Origin: Streptomyces mexicanus
GTDB taxonomy: Bacteria > Actinomycetota > Actinomycetes > Streptomycetales > Streptomycetaceae
DNA length: 64,000 nucleotides
Direction: 5' to 3'
NCBI RefSeq assembly: GCF_902506575.1
Contig: NZ_LR732544.1
Span: 829,296 to 893,295 of the forward strand
The notes under the pieces were generated by a model. It was not told where the DNA came from. It worked only from the letters and a program-made list of their open reading frames with translations, and did no database searches. Each line of letters starts with the position of its first letter. Within the stretch, counting starts at the first letter, position 1. Positions 53,608 through 63,906 of the stretch are shown here, one piece after another. The position numbers and the translations under genes are program-made.

Positions 53608-54169
53608 CCGGGTTCCTTTCCGTGCCGGTGCACCGGGGGCGGGGCAGGGCGGTCGATGCCACGTTCACCCTCCGCCGACCCGGCGGGTACCCGAAAGGGC
53701 CGTTCGGGCCACAGGCCTCGTCCGGGGCGCGTGCGGCACGGGCGTTCACCGCCGAGAGAGGCCTTGGCCCGGTGCGCAGCCGAAGGGCGCACATCGGTGG
53801 GGAGCCACCGTGGCCGTCCGTGCGGCGGAACGGCCGGCGGGGTCCCTTCGTGCGGCGGGAGCGCCTGGACGGCAAGACGCCCGGTCGGGCAGGTCGCAGG
53901 GGGTCCTTCGTGTGCCGGGAGCGCCTGGACTGGACGACGCCCGGGCGGGCGGGGGACAGCAGTCGGGCCGTTCGCAGGAGTGGCAGCAGTGAGACGCGTG
54001 CCCCGTACCGGAGTGAGGCGCCGTGGGACGGGGACGGACGACGGGCCGCACGTGGACCGACGGTCGCGTCGACGCTCGCGGGGCACCACGCACGGGGCCC
54101 ACACACGGGACCCACACACGCGGCCCACGGACGGGGCACCGCGCACGGTGCCCCGTGAGGGCCGCGGTG
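53608..54169. repeat. 60-bp repeat and small repeats in a gene-free stretch
   Basis: 53841-53890 and 53901-53950 are two 50-bp blocks spaced exactly 60 bp apart, sharing GGGAGCGCCTGGAC and GACGCCCGG. A run of CCCACACACG-like 13-14-mers follows at 54098-54128. A perfect hairpin is at 54131-54156. Frames here are shadows. Confidence 0.6.
54131..54156 (-). terminator. Terminator after the rhodanese gene
   Basis: Perfect 11-bp stem ACGGGGCACCG / CGGTGCCCCGT with a CGCA loop, 14 bp past the rhodanese stop. Confidence 0.8.
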
Positions 54170-55095
<926 letters not shown>

Positions 55096-55117
55096 GGCGG
55101 CTGGGCGCCGCGCTCCC

Positions 55118-55231
55118 GGTCCGGCGGTGGTCGGACGAGACCCGTGCCTCGGTCCGGCGGTGGTCGGACGAGACCTGTGCTTCGGTCCGGCGTGATTCGG
55201 ATGATGAACACCTCGGCCCGGCGGTGGTCAG
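55118..55231. repeat. 33-bp tandem repeat between cstR and tauE
   Basis: Units of 33 bp starting GGTCCGGCGGTGGTCGGACG at 55118 and 55151, a third degraded copy at 55184 and a partial fourth running into the tauE stop. The two genes converge here. Confidence 0.85.
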
Positions 55232-55977
55232 GTCAGTGCGTCGAGGAGCATGAACGCGGCCACGGCGAGCAGGACGACGGCGAACGTCCGCTGCAGCCGG
55301 GTGCCGGTGACTTTGGTGGCCAGGCGTCTGCCGTCCCAGGCGCCGAGGATCGCCGCCCCGGTGAACGGCGCGATCACCGCCCAGTCGACACCGGTCGTGG
55401 TGGCGCCGCGGGTGGCGAGCGAGGCCACCGAGTTGGCCGAGATGACCAGCAGACTGGTGCCGACGGCGGACTGCATCTCGAACGCCAGCACCGTGACGAG
55501 GGCGGGGACGGCGAGAAAGCCTCCGCCCACCCCGAGCAGTCCGGTCAGGGCGCCCAGTCCCGCGCCGGCTCCCGCCGCCTTCGCCGGCCGCACCGCCGTC
55601 GTCCGCTCGGCGCTCGTCCGACCGGGGCGGAGCATTCTCACGGCGGCGAGCGCGGCGACGAGTGCGAACGCCGCGGTCAGCACGGGCTGCGGCAGCCGTG
55701 CGGCGACGGTTCCGGCCACGGCGGCGGGCAGAAGCCCGGCCGCGGCGAACAGGCCACCGGCTTTCCACCGCACGTGCCGTGCTCGGGCGTGGGCGTACAG
55801 GGCGGTGAGTGAGGTGGCGGTGACGATGATCAGGCCCCCGGTGGTGGCGGCGGCCGGCGTGAAGCCGAGCAGGTAGATCAGCGCGGGCACCGCCAGGACG
55901 CTGCCGCCCCCGCCCAGTGCGCCCAGTGCGAGCCCGACGACCGCGCCGGCGATCAGGGCCAGGAGCAGGGCACTCAC
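55228..55977 (-). CDS. tauE: TauE/SafE-family sulfite/thiosulfate exporter
   Basis: A 249-residue membrane protein with about seven to eight helices, TauE/SafE (DUF81) type. The start overlaps the cstB stop by four bp (GTGA). Motifs: ALGGGGSVLAVPALIYLLGF near the N-terminus, GVGGGFLAVPALVTVLAFEM in the second half. In the S. aureus cst operon a TauE homologue sits beside cstR and exports oxidised sulfur such as sulfite or thiosulfate, and the same role is inferred here. Confidence 0.85.
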   Translation of the reverse strand: MSALLLALIAGAVVGLALGALGGGGSVLAVPALIYLLGFTPAAATTGGLIIVTATSLTALYAHARARHVRWKAGGLFAAAGLLPAAVAGTVAARLPQPVLTAAFALVAALAAVRMLRPGRTSAERTTAVRPAKAAGAGAGLGALTGLLGVGGGFLAVPALVTVLAFEMQSAVGTSLLVISANSVASLATRGATTTGVDWAVIAPFTGAAILGAWDGRRLATKVTGTRLQRTFAVVLLAVAAFMLLDALT

Positions 55978-57362
55978 ACCACCACGCCCCTGGCGCCGCT
56001 GCCGTCGACGACGGGCAGGCCCGCCTCGGCGGCGGCGTCGAAGGCGTCGTCGACGGCGACCACGTCACGTCCGGCCGCATCGAGCAGGGAGGCGGCGATC
56101 GCCGCGCGCGTGCCGCCGGCGCAGTGCACCCACACCACCCCGCCCGGCACCTCATCGATACGGCCGGGCAGCTCGTGGAGCGGGATATGGACGGAGCCGT
56201 CGACGAACCCGCGCGCCCGCTCGGTCTCGCGCCGCACGTCCAGCACCACGATCCGCTCGCCGCGCGCCCGCTCCTCGGCGAGGTCGGCGAAGCGTGCGCG
56301 CGGGAACGAGGCGAGCCGTTCGCCCTCACGGACCCAGCCCGCCGCATCGCCGGTGGCGGCCGCCGCGGGGCGGTCGATGCCGACCCTGGCCAGCTCCCGC
56401 TGAGCGTCGGCGACCTGCTCGGGCGTCTCGGCCAGGAGCGTCACCGGCTTCCCCCAGGGGATGAGCCACGCCAGGTGAGTGGCGAGCCGGCCCTCGCCCT
56501 CGAAGTTGAACGCCCCCGCGACGTGTCCCTGGGCGAAGGCGACCCGGTTGCGCAGGTCCACCACCCATTCCCCCGCGGCCAGCCGGGCGGCGATCTCCTC
56601 GGCGTCCGCGAGCCGCGGCGGGGTGAGGTCGATCGGGGCGGGGCCTGCCGCGTTGGCCGGGCCCATGTGCGTGTAGTAGGAGGGAACGTCGTGCAGTCCG
56701 GCGAGCAGCCGCGCGACGAAGGCGTCCACGTCCAGAGTCAGCGCGTCGTTGCCGGCGCGTTCCTTGCCGATCGTGGTCGTCTGCCCTTCGGCCTGCGCGG
56801 AGGAGCAGAAGCTGCCGAAGCCGTGGGTGGGCAGCACGGGGACGTCGTCGTCCAGCTCGGTGGCGAGGCGCCGGGCGGAGGCGTGCTGGGCGCGGGCCAG
56901 CCGTTCGGTCAGCCGGGGCTCGACCAGGTCGGGCCGGCCCACGGTGCCGATCAGCAGCGACCCGCCGGTGAAGGCCGCGACCTCGCGCCCGTCGTCGGCC
57001 AGCACGTAGGAGGTGCGGTGCGGGGTGTGACCCGGAGTGGTGATCGCCCGCACGGCCAGCCCCGCATCTACGGCGTACGTGTCGCCGTCGGCGACCGGGG
57101 TGCGGGCGAAGGCCACCGACGCCCCGGCCGGCACCAGGTAGCGGGCCCCGGTCACGCGGGCCAGCTCCAGACCGCCGCTGACGTAGTCGTTGTGCAGGTG
57201 GGTCTCGGCCACCAGTGCGATGCGCACCCCGTGCCGGGCGGCCGCGGCGATGACCTGATCGATGTCACGAGGCGGGTCCACCACCAGCGCGGTCCTGCCG
57301 CCACCGGCCAGGTAGCTGCGATTGCCCAGACCCTCGACGTCCAGGGTGTCGACGAAGAACAC
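55974..57362 (-). CDS. cstB: CstB-like persulfide dioxygenase-rhodanese fusion
   Basis: A 462-residue fusion with the CstB layout. Residues 1-240: MBL-fold persulfide dioxygenase with ETHLHNDYVSGGLELARV, then GHTPHRTS and the later PTHGFGSFC, giving the iron ligands. Middle: a rhodanese-like domain lacking the Cys (VDLRNRVAFAQGHVAGAFNF, PVTLLAETPEQ). C-terminal rhodanese with the active Cys C414 in VWVHCAGGTRAA. In CstB this set oxidises persulfides to thiosulfate. GTG start at 57362 and coupling to tauE form an operon repressed through the nearby palindromes. Confidence 0.9.
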   Translation of the reverse strand: MFFVDTLDVEGLGNRSYLAGGGRTALVVDPPRDIDQVIAAAARHGVRIALVAETHLHNDYVSGGLELARVTGARYLVPAGASVAFARTPVADGDTYAVDAGLAVRAITTPGHTPHRTSYVLADDGREVAAFTGGSLLIGTVGRPDLVEPRLTERLARAQHASARRLATELDDDVPVLPTHGFGSFCSSAQAEGQTTTIGKERAGNDALTLDVDAFVARLLAGLHDVPSYYTHMGPANAAGPAPIDLTPPRLADAEEIAARLAAGEWVVDLRNRVAFAQGHVAGAFNFEGEGRLATHLAWLIPWGKPVTLLAETPEQVADAQRELARVGIDRPAAAATGDAAGWVREGERLASFPRARFADLAEERARGERIVVLDVRRETERARGFVDGSVHIPLHELPGRIDEVPGGVVWVHCAGGTRAAIAASLLDAAGRDVVAVDDAFDAAAEAGLPVVDGSGARGVVV

Positions 57363-57386
57363 GACGGTGACTCCTCTCCAGCTAAG

Positions 57387-57400
57387 TACCCCCCGGGGTA
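57387..57400. promoter_or_regulatory. CstR-type operator 2
   Basis: TACCCCCCGGGGTA, inverted arms TACCCC / GGGGTA, 25-38 bp upstream of cstB. Matches the cstR operator form. Confidence 0.75.
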
Positions 57401-57423
57401 TCCGGCGCCCACTCTAACAGGGG

Positions 57424-57437
57424 TACCCCCGGGGGTA
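57424..57437. promoter_or_regulatory. CstR-type operator 3
   Basis: TACCCCCGGGGGTA, a perfect 14-bp palindrome 24 bp beyond operator 2, so the cstB promoter carries a tandem pair. Confidence 0.75.
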
Positions 57438-57475
57438 TCAGCGGGGGCGAGAGAAGGCCCTCTCGTTCGCAGCCA

Positions 57476-57570
57476 TCGCGCACCCTGCATTCGGACCTCA
57501 GCAGGACGTCAGGAGAACGCAGCCGGACGTCAGCAGGACGGCACCCGGGCGGCAGCCGGACGCAGACGCC
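57476..57570. repeat. About 32-bp imperfect repeat
   Basis: Two and a half copies of a unit with CAGCCGGACGTCAGCAGGACG and variants such as TTCGGACCTCAGCAGGACG, in the gap between the cstB operators and the cyclic nucleotide-binding gene. Confidence 0.6.
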
Positions 57571-57619
57571 CCACCTTCTGCGGCCGTGCCGAGCGGTCAG
57601 GAGCCGTGCAGCCCGCTCA

Positions 57620-58075
57620 TCAGGCGCGGCCGCTGCCGTACGGGGCGTACAGGTCGAGGAGGCGGACACGGGTCGCGTGCAGCCGGTCGGCGACGACCCG
57701 GCCCACCCAGACGGCGACGGCACAGCCGAACCGCGGATCCTGCTCGCACAGCGACCGCACGGTTGCCGCGTCGAACTCATAGGCCCGCACCGGGCTGGTG
57801 GCCTCCGCGCCCAGGTGCCAGAGGTGCGGCGGGAAGTGCCAGGACCACCCGACCAGCTCGCCGTGGCCCAGCGACTCGATGACGGCGGCGCGGCGGCCGG
57901 GGACGTGCAGGTCGAGCGCGACCGTCCCGGTCTTGATGATCCAGAACCGGTCGGCGTGCCGGCCCTCCTCGAACAGACGCGTGCCGACGTCGAAGCAGAC
58001 CTCGCGGGCGAGGGACATCAGACGGGCACGGTGCTCGGCCGGCAGGGCCGCCGTCACGGTGGGGGAGGAGGTCAT
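57620..58075 (-). CDS. Cyclic nucleotide-binding (Crp-like) protein without DNA-binding domain
   Basis: A 151-residue protein with one cNMP-binding domain (about 25-110): CFDVGTRLFEEGRHADRFWI and IKTGTVALDLHV, then ESLGHGELVGWSWHFPPHL and VRAYEFDAATVRSL. There is no HTH after it; the C-terminal helix ends VADRLHATRVRLLDLY. It may be a stand-alone sensor rather than a Crp regulator. AAGGAG precedes ATG 58075. Neighbours GH65 and phosphoketolase suggest a stress or low-oxygen setting, not proven. Confidence 0.8.
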   Translation of the reverse strand: MTSSPTVTAALPAEHRARLMSLAREVCFDVGTRLFEEGRHADRFWIIKTGTVALDLHVPGRRAAVIESLGHGELVGWSWHFPPHLWHLGAEATSPVRAYEFDAATVRSLCEQDPRFGCAVAVWVGRVVADRLHATRVRLLDLYAPYGSGRA

Positions 58076-58343
58076 GGGAGGGGCTCCTTCTTCGTCGACG
58101 CCGCCGAGCCGAGAGGGCCGTCGGCTGTGCCGCCCGCGTTCCCCCGACTGCTGCCGGCCCCACGGGACACCGTGGGGGACGCTGCTTCCAGCCTGCGCCC
58201 GAGCGGGGCGGAACGCCACGGGCCGCCCGGTCCCGGCTCGGGGGCCGCTCCGCCCTCGCGTCGGGGCACGTCGGATGCGACGGTGAGGGGAGTGCAGTGT
58301 CGGCTGCTCGACGCGACAGCGGACGGGAAAGGTGGCGGTAGGG

Positions 58344-58436
58344 ATGGAGCTGCCTGTAGTGGTGGGAGTGGGCGGATCGGATGGATCGGACGCCGGCCTG
58401 ACCGCGGTGGACGCTCCGGGTGTGACCGTCCGATGA
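58344..58436 (+). pseudogene. Universal stress protein N-terminal remnant, micro-ORF
   Basis: A 30-residue frame, MELPVVVGVGGSDGSDAGLT then AVDAPGVTVR, reads like the first strand of a universal stress protein (normally VVVGVDGSESS...). Its TGA overlaps the ATG of the GH65 gene (ATGA), and AAAGGTGG lies before it. It looks like the scar of a USP gene deleted down to its first residues, now serving as a short leader for translational coupling. Confidence 0.6.
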
Positions 58437-60820
58437 CCTCGGCAGCAGGGCCCGGGACATGGGAGTACGAGGGGTACGACCCGGCGCAGGAGCGCCTGCG
58501 GGAGGCGCTGTGCACCCTCGGCAACGGCTGCTTCGCCACCCGCGGCGCGCTGCCGGAGTGCGCTGCCGACGAGGTCCACTACCCGGGCACCTATGTGGCC
58601 GGCTGCTACAACCGGCTCGTCTCTCACGTGGCCGGCCGCCAGGTGGAGAACGAGGACCTGGTCAACCTCCCCAACTGGCTGCCGCTGCGCTTCCGCCTGG
58701 CCGGTGACCCCTGGCTCACCCCGGAGGCGGCGACCGTGCTCGACCACCGGCAGGTCCTCCACCTGGACGCGGGCCTGCTGGAGCGCCGCACCCGCTACCG
58801 CGTGGGCGGCGGACGGGCGTTGACGGTGCGCCAGTGGCGGATCGTGCACCTGGGCGATCCACACCTGGCCGCCCTGCGCACCGAGTTCACCGCCGAGGAC
58901 GGCCCGCTGGAACTCGAGGTGGAGGCGGCCCTGGACGGCGGCGTCACCAACGCCGGCGTACCGCGCTACCGCGAGCTTGACGGCCGTCACCTCACCCAGG
59001 TGCACACCGGGACCGCTGTACCGGGCACGGTCTGGCTGCACTGCCGGACCCGCACCTCCGACATCGGCATCGGCCTGGCCGGCCGGGTGACGACCGACGG
59101 CGGCGTCACCGTCCACACCCGGCACGAACCGTTGCGCGCGCTCCAGCACCTGTCCCTGAGCCTGACGCCCGGCCGCCCCGTCACCGTCGACAAGACGGCG
59201 GCCCTGCACACCTCCCACGACCCGGCCATCGGCGACCCGCTGCGCGCGGCGACCGACCGGGTGCTCGCCGCGCCGCACTTCGACGACCTGGTGGCGACCC
59301 ACCGGGCGGCCTGGGACCGGCTGTGGCGCCGGTCCGCCCCCGACGTCGCCGGAGAGCCGGGCCGGATCCTGCGCCTGCACCTCTTCCACGTGCTGCAGAC
59401 CCTCTCCCCGCACACCGCCGACCTGGACGTCGGGGTGCCCGCCCGCGGCCTGCACGGCGAGGCGTACCGCGGGCACGTGTTCTGGGACGAGCTGTTCGTC
59501 CTGCCGTATCTGAACCTGCACCTGCCCGAGGTCTCCCGAGCCCTGCTGCGCTACCGGCACCGGCGCCTGGGACCGGCCTGCGCCGCGGCGCGCGCGGTGG
59601 GCCGGCGCGGGGCGATGTACCCGTGGCAGAGCGGCAGCGACGGACGGGAGGAGACCCAGCGGCTGCACCTCAATCCCCGCTCCGGACGCTGGCTGCCGGA
59701 CCACTCCCACCTGCAGCGGCACGTCGGCTCGGCCGTCGCCTACAACGTGTGGCAGTACTGCGAGGCCACCGGCGACACCGAGTTCCTGCACACCCAGGGC
59801 GCGGAGATGCTGGTGCAGATCGCCCGCTTCTGGGCCGACTCGGCAACCTGGGACGCACACCTGGGACGGCACCGCATCCGCGGCGTGGTGGGCCCCGACG
59901 AATACCACGACGCCTACCCGGACGCCGAGCGCCCCGGTCTGGACGACAACACGTACACCAACGTCACCGCCGCCTGGGTCCTCACCCGGACCCTGGACGC
60001 CCTCGACGCCCTGCCCGAGCCGCGCCGACGCGAACTGACCGAGCGCAACGGCATCGACGGCGGCGAGCTGCAGCGCTGGGAGGAGGTCTCCCGCACGCTG
60101 CACGTGCCCTTCCACGACGGTCTCGTCAGTCAGTTCGAGGGATACGCCGACCTGAAGGAACTCGACTGGGCCGACTACCGCGCCCGCTACGGCGACATCC
60201 GGCGCCTGGACCGGATCCTGGAGGCCGAGGACGACACCGTCAACCGCTACAAGGCGTCCAAGCAGGCGGACGTGCTCATGCTCGGCTACCTGTTCTCACC
60301 GACCGAACTCCAGGGGCTCTTCCACCGGCTGGGTCACCGGCTCGACGAAGAGACCTGGCAGCGCTGCGTCGACCACTACCTGGCCCGCACCAGTCACGGC
60401 TCCACCCTCAGCGGCCTGGTCCACGGCTGGGTGCTGGCCAGGGCCCGCCGCGCGGAGGCGTGGACGTTCGTCCAGGAGGCCCTGCGCGGTGACATCGCCG
60501 ATCTGCAGGGCGGCACCACCGGCGAGGGCATCCACCTCGGCGCCATGGCCGGCACCCTCGACCTGGTCCAGCGCGGACTGCCCGGCCTGGAGACCCGTGA
60601 CGGCGCACTCCGGTTCGACCCCGTGCCGCTGCCGGAACTGTCCTCCTACGGCTTCCGCCTGCGCTACCGGGGCCACTGGGGGGTCGGGGTACGCCTGGAG
60701 CACGGCCGATTGGAGATCGCGGTGCCTCCGTCCGACCGCCCGCCGATCGACGTACGCCTGCCCGGCTGCGCCGTCCGCGTCCCCCCGGGCGAGAAGTGCA
60801 GCCTGGCGCTGCCTGAGTAA
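58433..60820 (+). CDS. Glycoside hydrolase family 65 phosphorylase
   Basis: A 795-residue GH65 protein: N-terminal super-sandwich beginning LCTLGNGCFATRGALPECAA, linker, and (alpha/alpha)6 barrel with VVGPDEYHDAY (general acid Glu), KYKASKQADVLMLGY-type YKASKQADV and the phosphate site TSHGSTLSG. Members phosphorolyse maltose, trehalose, kojibiose or nigerose to glucose-1-phosphate. Which sugar is used cannot be told from motifs. Start ATG 58433 overlaps the micro-ORF stop. With phosphoketolase nearby it may feed sugar phosphates into the acetyl-phosphate pathway. Confidence 0.92.
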   Translation: MTSAAGPGTWEYEGYDPAQERLREALCTLGNGCFATRGALPECAADEVHYPGTYVAGCYNRLVSHVAGRQVENEDLVNLPNWLPLRFRLAGDPWLTPEAATVLDHRQVLHLDAGLLERRTRYRVGGGRALTVRQWRIVHLGDPHLAALRTEFTAEDGPLELEVEAALDGGVTNAGVPRYRELDGRHLTQVHTGTAVPGTVWLHCRTRTSDIGIGLAGRVTTDGGVTVHTRHEPLRALQHLSLSLTPGRPVTVDKTAALHTSHDPAIGDPLRAATDRVLAAPHFDDLVATHRAAWDRLWRRSAPDVAGEPGRILRLHLFHVLQTLSPHTADLDVGVPARGLHGEAYRGHVFWDELFVLPYLNLHLPEVSRALLRYRHRRLGPACAAARAVGRRGAMYPWQSGSDGREETQRLHLNPRSGRWLPDHSHLQRHVGSAVAYNVWQYCEATGDTEFLHTQGAEMLVQIARFWADSATWDAHLGRHRIRGVVGPDEYHDAYPDAERPGLDDNTYTNVTAAWVLTRTLDALDALPEPRRRELTERNGIDGGELQRWEEVSRTLHVPFHDGLVSQFEGYADLKELDWADYRARYGDIRRLDRILEAEDDTVNRYKASKQADVLMLGYLFSPTELQGLFHRLGHRLDEETWQRCVDHYLARTSHGSTLSGLVHGWVLARARRAEAWTFVQEALRGDIADLQGGTTGEGIHLGAMAGTLDLVQRGLPGLETRDGALRFDPVPLPELSSYGFRLRYRGHWGVGVRLEHGRLEIAVPPSDRPPIDVRLPGCAVRVPPGEKCSLALPE

Positions 60821-60884
60821 GAACTCCTCGCAGCGGCACAACACCCTGCCGAGGCGGGGGCGCGGGCGGCTTCAGACGTGCGGG

Positions 60885-60900
60885 AGCCGGTGCACCGGCT
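60885..60900. terminator. Hairpin after GH65
   Basis: AGCCGGTGCACCGGCT is a perfect 16-bp palindrome, with a related GCGGTGCACCGC just after, between convergent GH65 and tetR genes. Confidence 0.45.
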
Positions 60901-60937
60901 GCTGCCGGCGGTGCACCGCACCGGTCGGCGGCGGCCG

Positions 60938-61546
60938 TCATCCGCTGATGGCGAGCCAGCCGTGTTCGAGCAGGTCGAAGGCGCGGGTGACGGCCTGGCG
61001 GGGGTCGGCGTGGGCGAGGGCGGCGCGCGGGGCTTCGAGGGCGAAGTGGGCCAGCGCGGTGCACGCGGGGTCGTCCGCGGCGAGTCCGCTCTCCTCGGCG
61101 ATGACCTGGGCCAGGGCGTTGGCGTGGCGTAGCCACATGCCCTGGAGGTAGTCGCGCAGGGCCGGGGTGCTGTTGATCAGGTCGAACCACGCGGTGAAGC
61201 GGGCGTCGCCGTCCGCGGCGAGGATACGGGAGCGCAGCGCGTGCTCGCGCAGGGCCGCGGGGATGGACTGGCCCTCGGGGCGCTCGCGCACGGCGGCGAG
61301 CAGGCGGGCCTCCTGATCGGCGTCCTCGTCGAAGACCAGCGCTTCCTTGACCGGGAAGTGCTTGAAGAGCGTGGTGGTGGACACGTCGGCGGCGTCCGCG
61401 ATCTCGCGGATGCCGACGTCGTCGTACCCCCGCTCCAGGAACAGGCGCAGTGCGGCGTCGGCGATGGCCTGGCGGGTGGCGGCCTTCTTGCGCTCGCGGC
61501 GCCCTGTCGGCGGCGCGGTGCCGGTCTGGGTGGCGGGGTCCGTCAT
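60938..61546 (-). CDS. TetR-family regulator
   Basis: A 202-residue TetR regulator. HTH (about 15-65): KKAATRQAIADAALRLFLER, then GIREIADAADVSTTTLFKHF and PVKEALVFDED. The C-terminal domain ends EHGWLAISG. It is divergent from the TetX-like monooxygenase 248 bp away and likely represses it; a weak palindrome around AAAAGTTGAC near 61580 is not convincing. Confidence 0.9.
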   Translation of the reverse strand: MTDPATQTGTAPPTGRRERKKAATRQAIADAALRLFLERGYDDVGIREIADAADVSTTTLFKHFPVKEALVFDEDADQEARLLAAVRERPEGQSIPAALREHALRSRILAADGDARFTAWFDLINSTPALRDYLQGMWLRHANALAQVIAEESGLAADDPACTALAHFALEAPRAALAHADPRQAVTRAFDLLEHGWLAISG

Positions 61547-61793
61547 GCCACGACTCTACCTCTCGGTTGCCCGACTTCAAAAGTTGACTCGTTGCACTTG
61601 TTGGGTCGTTGTGCTCTCATGGGGTGGCGGTCGTGAGGCCCTGCCCGGACGTGCTCCCCGTTGCTCTTCTTCTTGCTCTTCTTCGGCTCTTCTTCCGACC
61701 CGAACCACAACGCCCCCAGGCACCACCGCTGCCCACCGACCACTCAGCCCAGCAACGCGCCCTTGCCGCGCTCTCCGAAAGGAGCACACCGCC

Positions 61794-62939
61794 GTGAACA
61801 CCATCCCGGCCACACCTCGCATCGCCATCATCGGTGCCGGCCCCGGCGGCCTGACCTGCGCCCGGATACTCCAGCGACACGGCCTCACTGCCGCCGTCTA
61901 CGACCGCGAGACCGGCCCCGAGACCCGCGACCAGGGTGGCTCCCTCGACCTGCACGAGGACGACGGCCAGGTCGCCCTGCGCGAAGCGGGACTGCTGGAG
62001 GAGTTCTTCCGGCTCTCCCGCCCGGAGGGCCAGGAGATGCGCCAGTGGGACCCGAAGTCCGGCACGATCGTCTTCCACCACACTCCCGCGGAGGACGAAC
62101 GCTTCAAGCCGGAGATCGACCGAGGGCAGCTGCGCGGCCTCCTGCTGGACTCGCTCCAGCCCGGCACGGTGCGCTGGGGCCACACCCTGCGCTGCGTCGA
62201 GGGGCCCGCACAAGGCCCCCGGCGGCTCCGCTTCGCCGACGGCACCACCGTCGAGGCCGACCTCGTCATCGGTGCCGACGGTGCCTGGTCCACGGTCCGC
62301 CGTGCCCTCTCCGACGCCACCCCCCAGTACACCGGCGTCAGCCTCCTCGAAGCCTGGTTCGACGACGTCGACCACCGGCACCCCGACATCGCCGCACTCG
62401 TCGGCCAGGGCAGCGCCGCCGCGGCCGACGGAGACCGTGGTCTGTTCGCCCAGCGCAACAGCGGCGGCCACATCCGCGTCTACGTCATCCAGCGCGTCCC
62501 CGCGGACTGGATCACCGCGGCCGGCCTCACCATCGGCGACACCGACGGCATCCGTGCCCTCCTGCTGGACCGGTACCGCCACTGGTCACCGGCTCTGCGC
62601 CGGCTGCTCACCGACAACGACGGCCCTTATGTCGACCGCCGCATCCACGCGCTGCCCGTGCCCCACACCTGGGAGCACAACCCCACCCTCACCCTGCTGG
62701 GCGACGCCGCGCACCTCATGCCGCCACTCGGCGTCGGCGTCAACCTCGCCATGCTGGACGCCTGCGAACTCGCCCTCGCCATCGTCCATCACGACACCGT
62801 CGAGGACGCCGTCCTCGCCTACGAGAAGACCATGCTGCCCCGCTCCGCTCGGATGCAGCAGCTCCTCGACAACGGCGTCGATGAACTGCTGTCCCCCGAA
62901 CTGCCCGACTTCGCCCAGGCGGGGACGGTCGCGCAGTGA
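61794..62939 (+). CDS. FAD-dependent monooxygenase (TetX-like)
   Basis: A 381-residue class A flavin monooxygenase. RIAIIGAGPGGLTCARILQR is the FAD motif, RDQGGSLDLHEDDGQVALRE matches the TetX-type substrate/FAD region, GADGAWSTVRR the DG motif and LLGDAAHLMPPLGVGVNLAM the GD motif. TetX inactivates tetracyclines, but many relatives act on other aromatics or polyketides, so resistance is only a possibility. GTG 61794 has AAAGGAG before it. Divergent from a TetR repressor. Confidence 0.9.
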   Translation: MNTIPATPRIAIIGAGPGGLTCARILQRHGLTAAVYDRETGPETRDQGGSLDLHEDDGQVALREAGLLEEFFRLSRPEGQEMRQWDPKSGTIVFHHTPAEDERFKPEIDRGQLRGLLLDSLQPGTVRWGHTLRCVEGPAQGPRRLRFADGTTVEADLVIGADGAWSTVRRALSDATPQYTGVSLLEAWFDDVDHRHPDIAALVGQGSAAAADGDRGLFAQRNSGGHIRVYVIQRVPADWITAAGLTIGDTDGIRALLLDRYRHWSPALRRLLTDNDGPYVDRRIHALPVPHTWEHNPTLTLLGDAAHLMPPLGVGVNLAMLDACELALAIVHHDTVEDAVLAYEKTMLPRSARMQQLLDNGVDELLSPELPDFAQAGTVAQ

Positions 62940-63051
62940 AGGGGTGCGGGGCGTGACCGTCGCCCGCGTTCCCTGAACGGCGCCGTCCGCGATGTCGCCT
63001 CACGGGAACGAACTGCCCGGTGCGTGACGGCTCGGGCATCCGGGCGGGCGG

Positions 63052-63906
63052 TCACGGGGTGCCGACCCGGCGCAGCACCTCGTCCGCCAGCCGATTCGGC
63101 GCCTGTTCGGGGATCCAGTGGCTGATCCCGGGAAGTTCGACGAAACGGTAGGGGCCGGAGACGAACCGGCCGCAGCGGAGAGCGCCGGCGCGGCCGAGGG
63201 AGGCGTCGCCGTCGCTCCAGAAGTACGTGGTGGGCACGGTGACCGGATCGAGCGCGGCGAACTCCGCCGTCATGGCTCGGTACCAGGCCAGCGCCGCACT
63301 CAGGGCGCCCGGTTCGGACAGGCGGTGCAGGTGTTCCTCGACGAGAGGGAGGTCGACGTCGCCGCCGAAGCCGGCACGCAGACGACGGCAGTCGTCGGCC
63401 AGCAGCTTGTCTTCGGTGCCGGGCCGGCGGAAGGCCTTGATGTAGGCCGACCGCTGCTGCTGGTCGGCGTCATGGGCCACTGCCCACCCGAACGCCGCCG
63501 GATGGGGAACGGAGACGGCGGTCAGGGTCCGTACTCGGTCGGGGTGCCGGGCGGCGGCGAACCATCCCACGATGGCCCCCCAGTCATGGCCGACCAGGTG
63601 TGCCCGGTCGATGCCGAGTGTGTCCAGCAGCCCGATGACATCGGCGACGAGGTGCTCGATGCGGTAGGCGTCGACCTCCTCGGGACGCGCACCGGGGGAG
63701 TAGCCGCGCTGATCGGGCGCGTAGAGGCGCAGGCCCGCAGCGGTCAGCATCGGCGCCATCGGGCGCCAGCAGGCGCTCGTTTCCGGAAACCCGTGCAGCA
63801 ACAGGACCGGTGTGCCGGTCCGCGGCCCCGCCGTTGCCACATCGAAGGTCAACTCGCCGACCCGCACGCTGGTTGCGGGGCCGAACCCGGACGTGGTGGA
63901 TGCCAC
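63052..63906 (-). CDS. Alpha/beta hydrolase (epoxide hydrolase-like)
   Basis: A 284-residue alpha/beta hydrolase. VLLLHGFPETSACWRPM is the oxyanion-hole HGFP motif and HLVGHDWGAIVGWFAAARHP holds the nucleophile Asp (GHDWGA), as in epoxide hydrolases and haloalkane dehalogenases. The His partner lies in PGISHWIPEQAPNRL near the C-terminus. GTG 63906 (second of two) has AGGAG five bases upstream and is preferred. Substrate unknown. Confidence 0.88.
   Translation of the reverse strand: MASTTSGFGPATSVRVGELTFDVATAGPRTGTPVLLLHGFPETSACWRPMAPMLTAAGLRLYAPDQRGYSPGARPEEVDAYRIEHLVADVIGLLDTLGIDRAHLVGHDWGAIVGWFAAARHPDRVRTLTAVSVPHPAAFGWAVAHDADQQQRSAYIKAFRRPGTEDKLLADDCRRLRAGFGGDVDLPLVEEHLHRLSEPGALSAALAWYRAMTAEFAALDPVTVPTTYFWSDGDASLGRAGALRCGRFVSGPYRFVELPGISHWIPEQAPNRLADEVLRRVGTP

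Noticed and set aside
58075..60115. Minus-strand extension of the cyclic nucleotide-binding frame across GH65
   Set aside because: Only the last 151 codons match a family; the rest is antisense to the phosphorylase and GC-driven.
61560..61620. Possible TetR operator before the TetX-like gene
   Set aside because: AAGTTGACTC and GTTGCACTT arms match poorly; left as unsupported.
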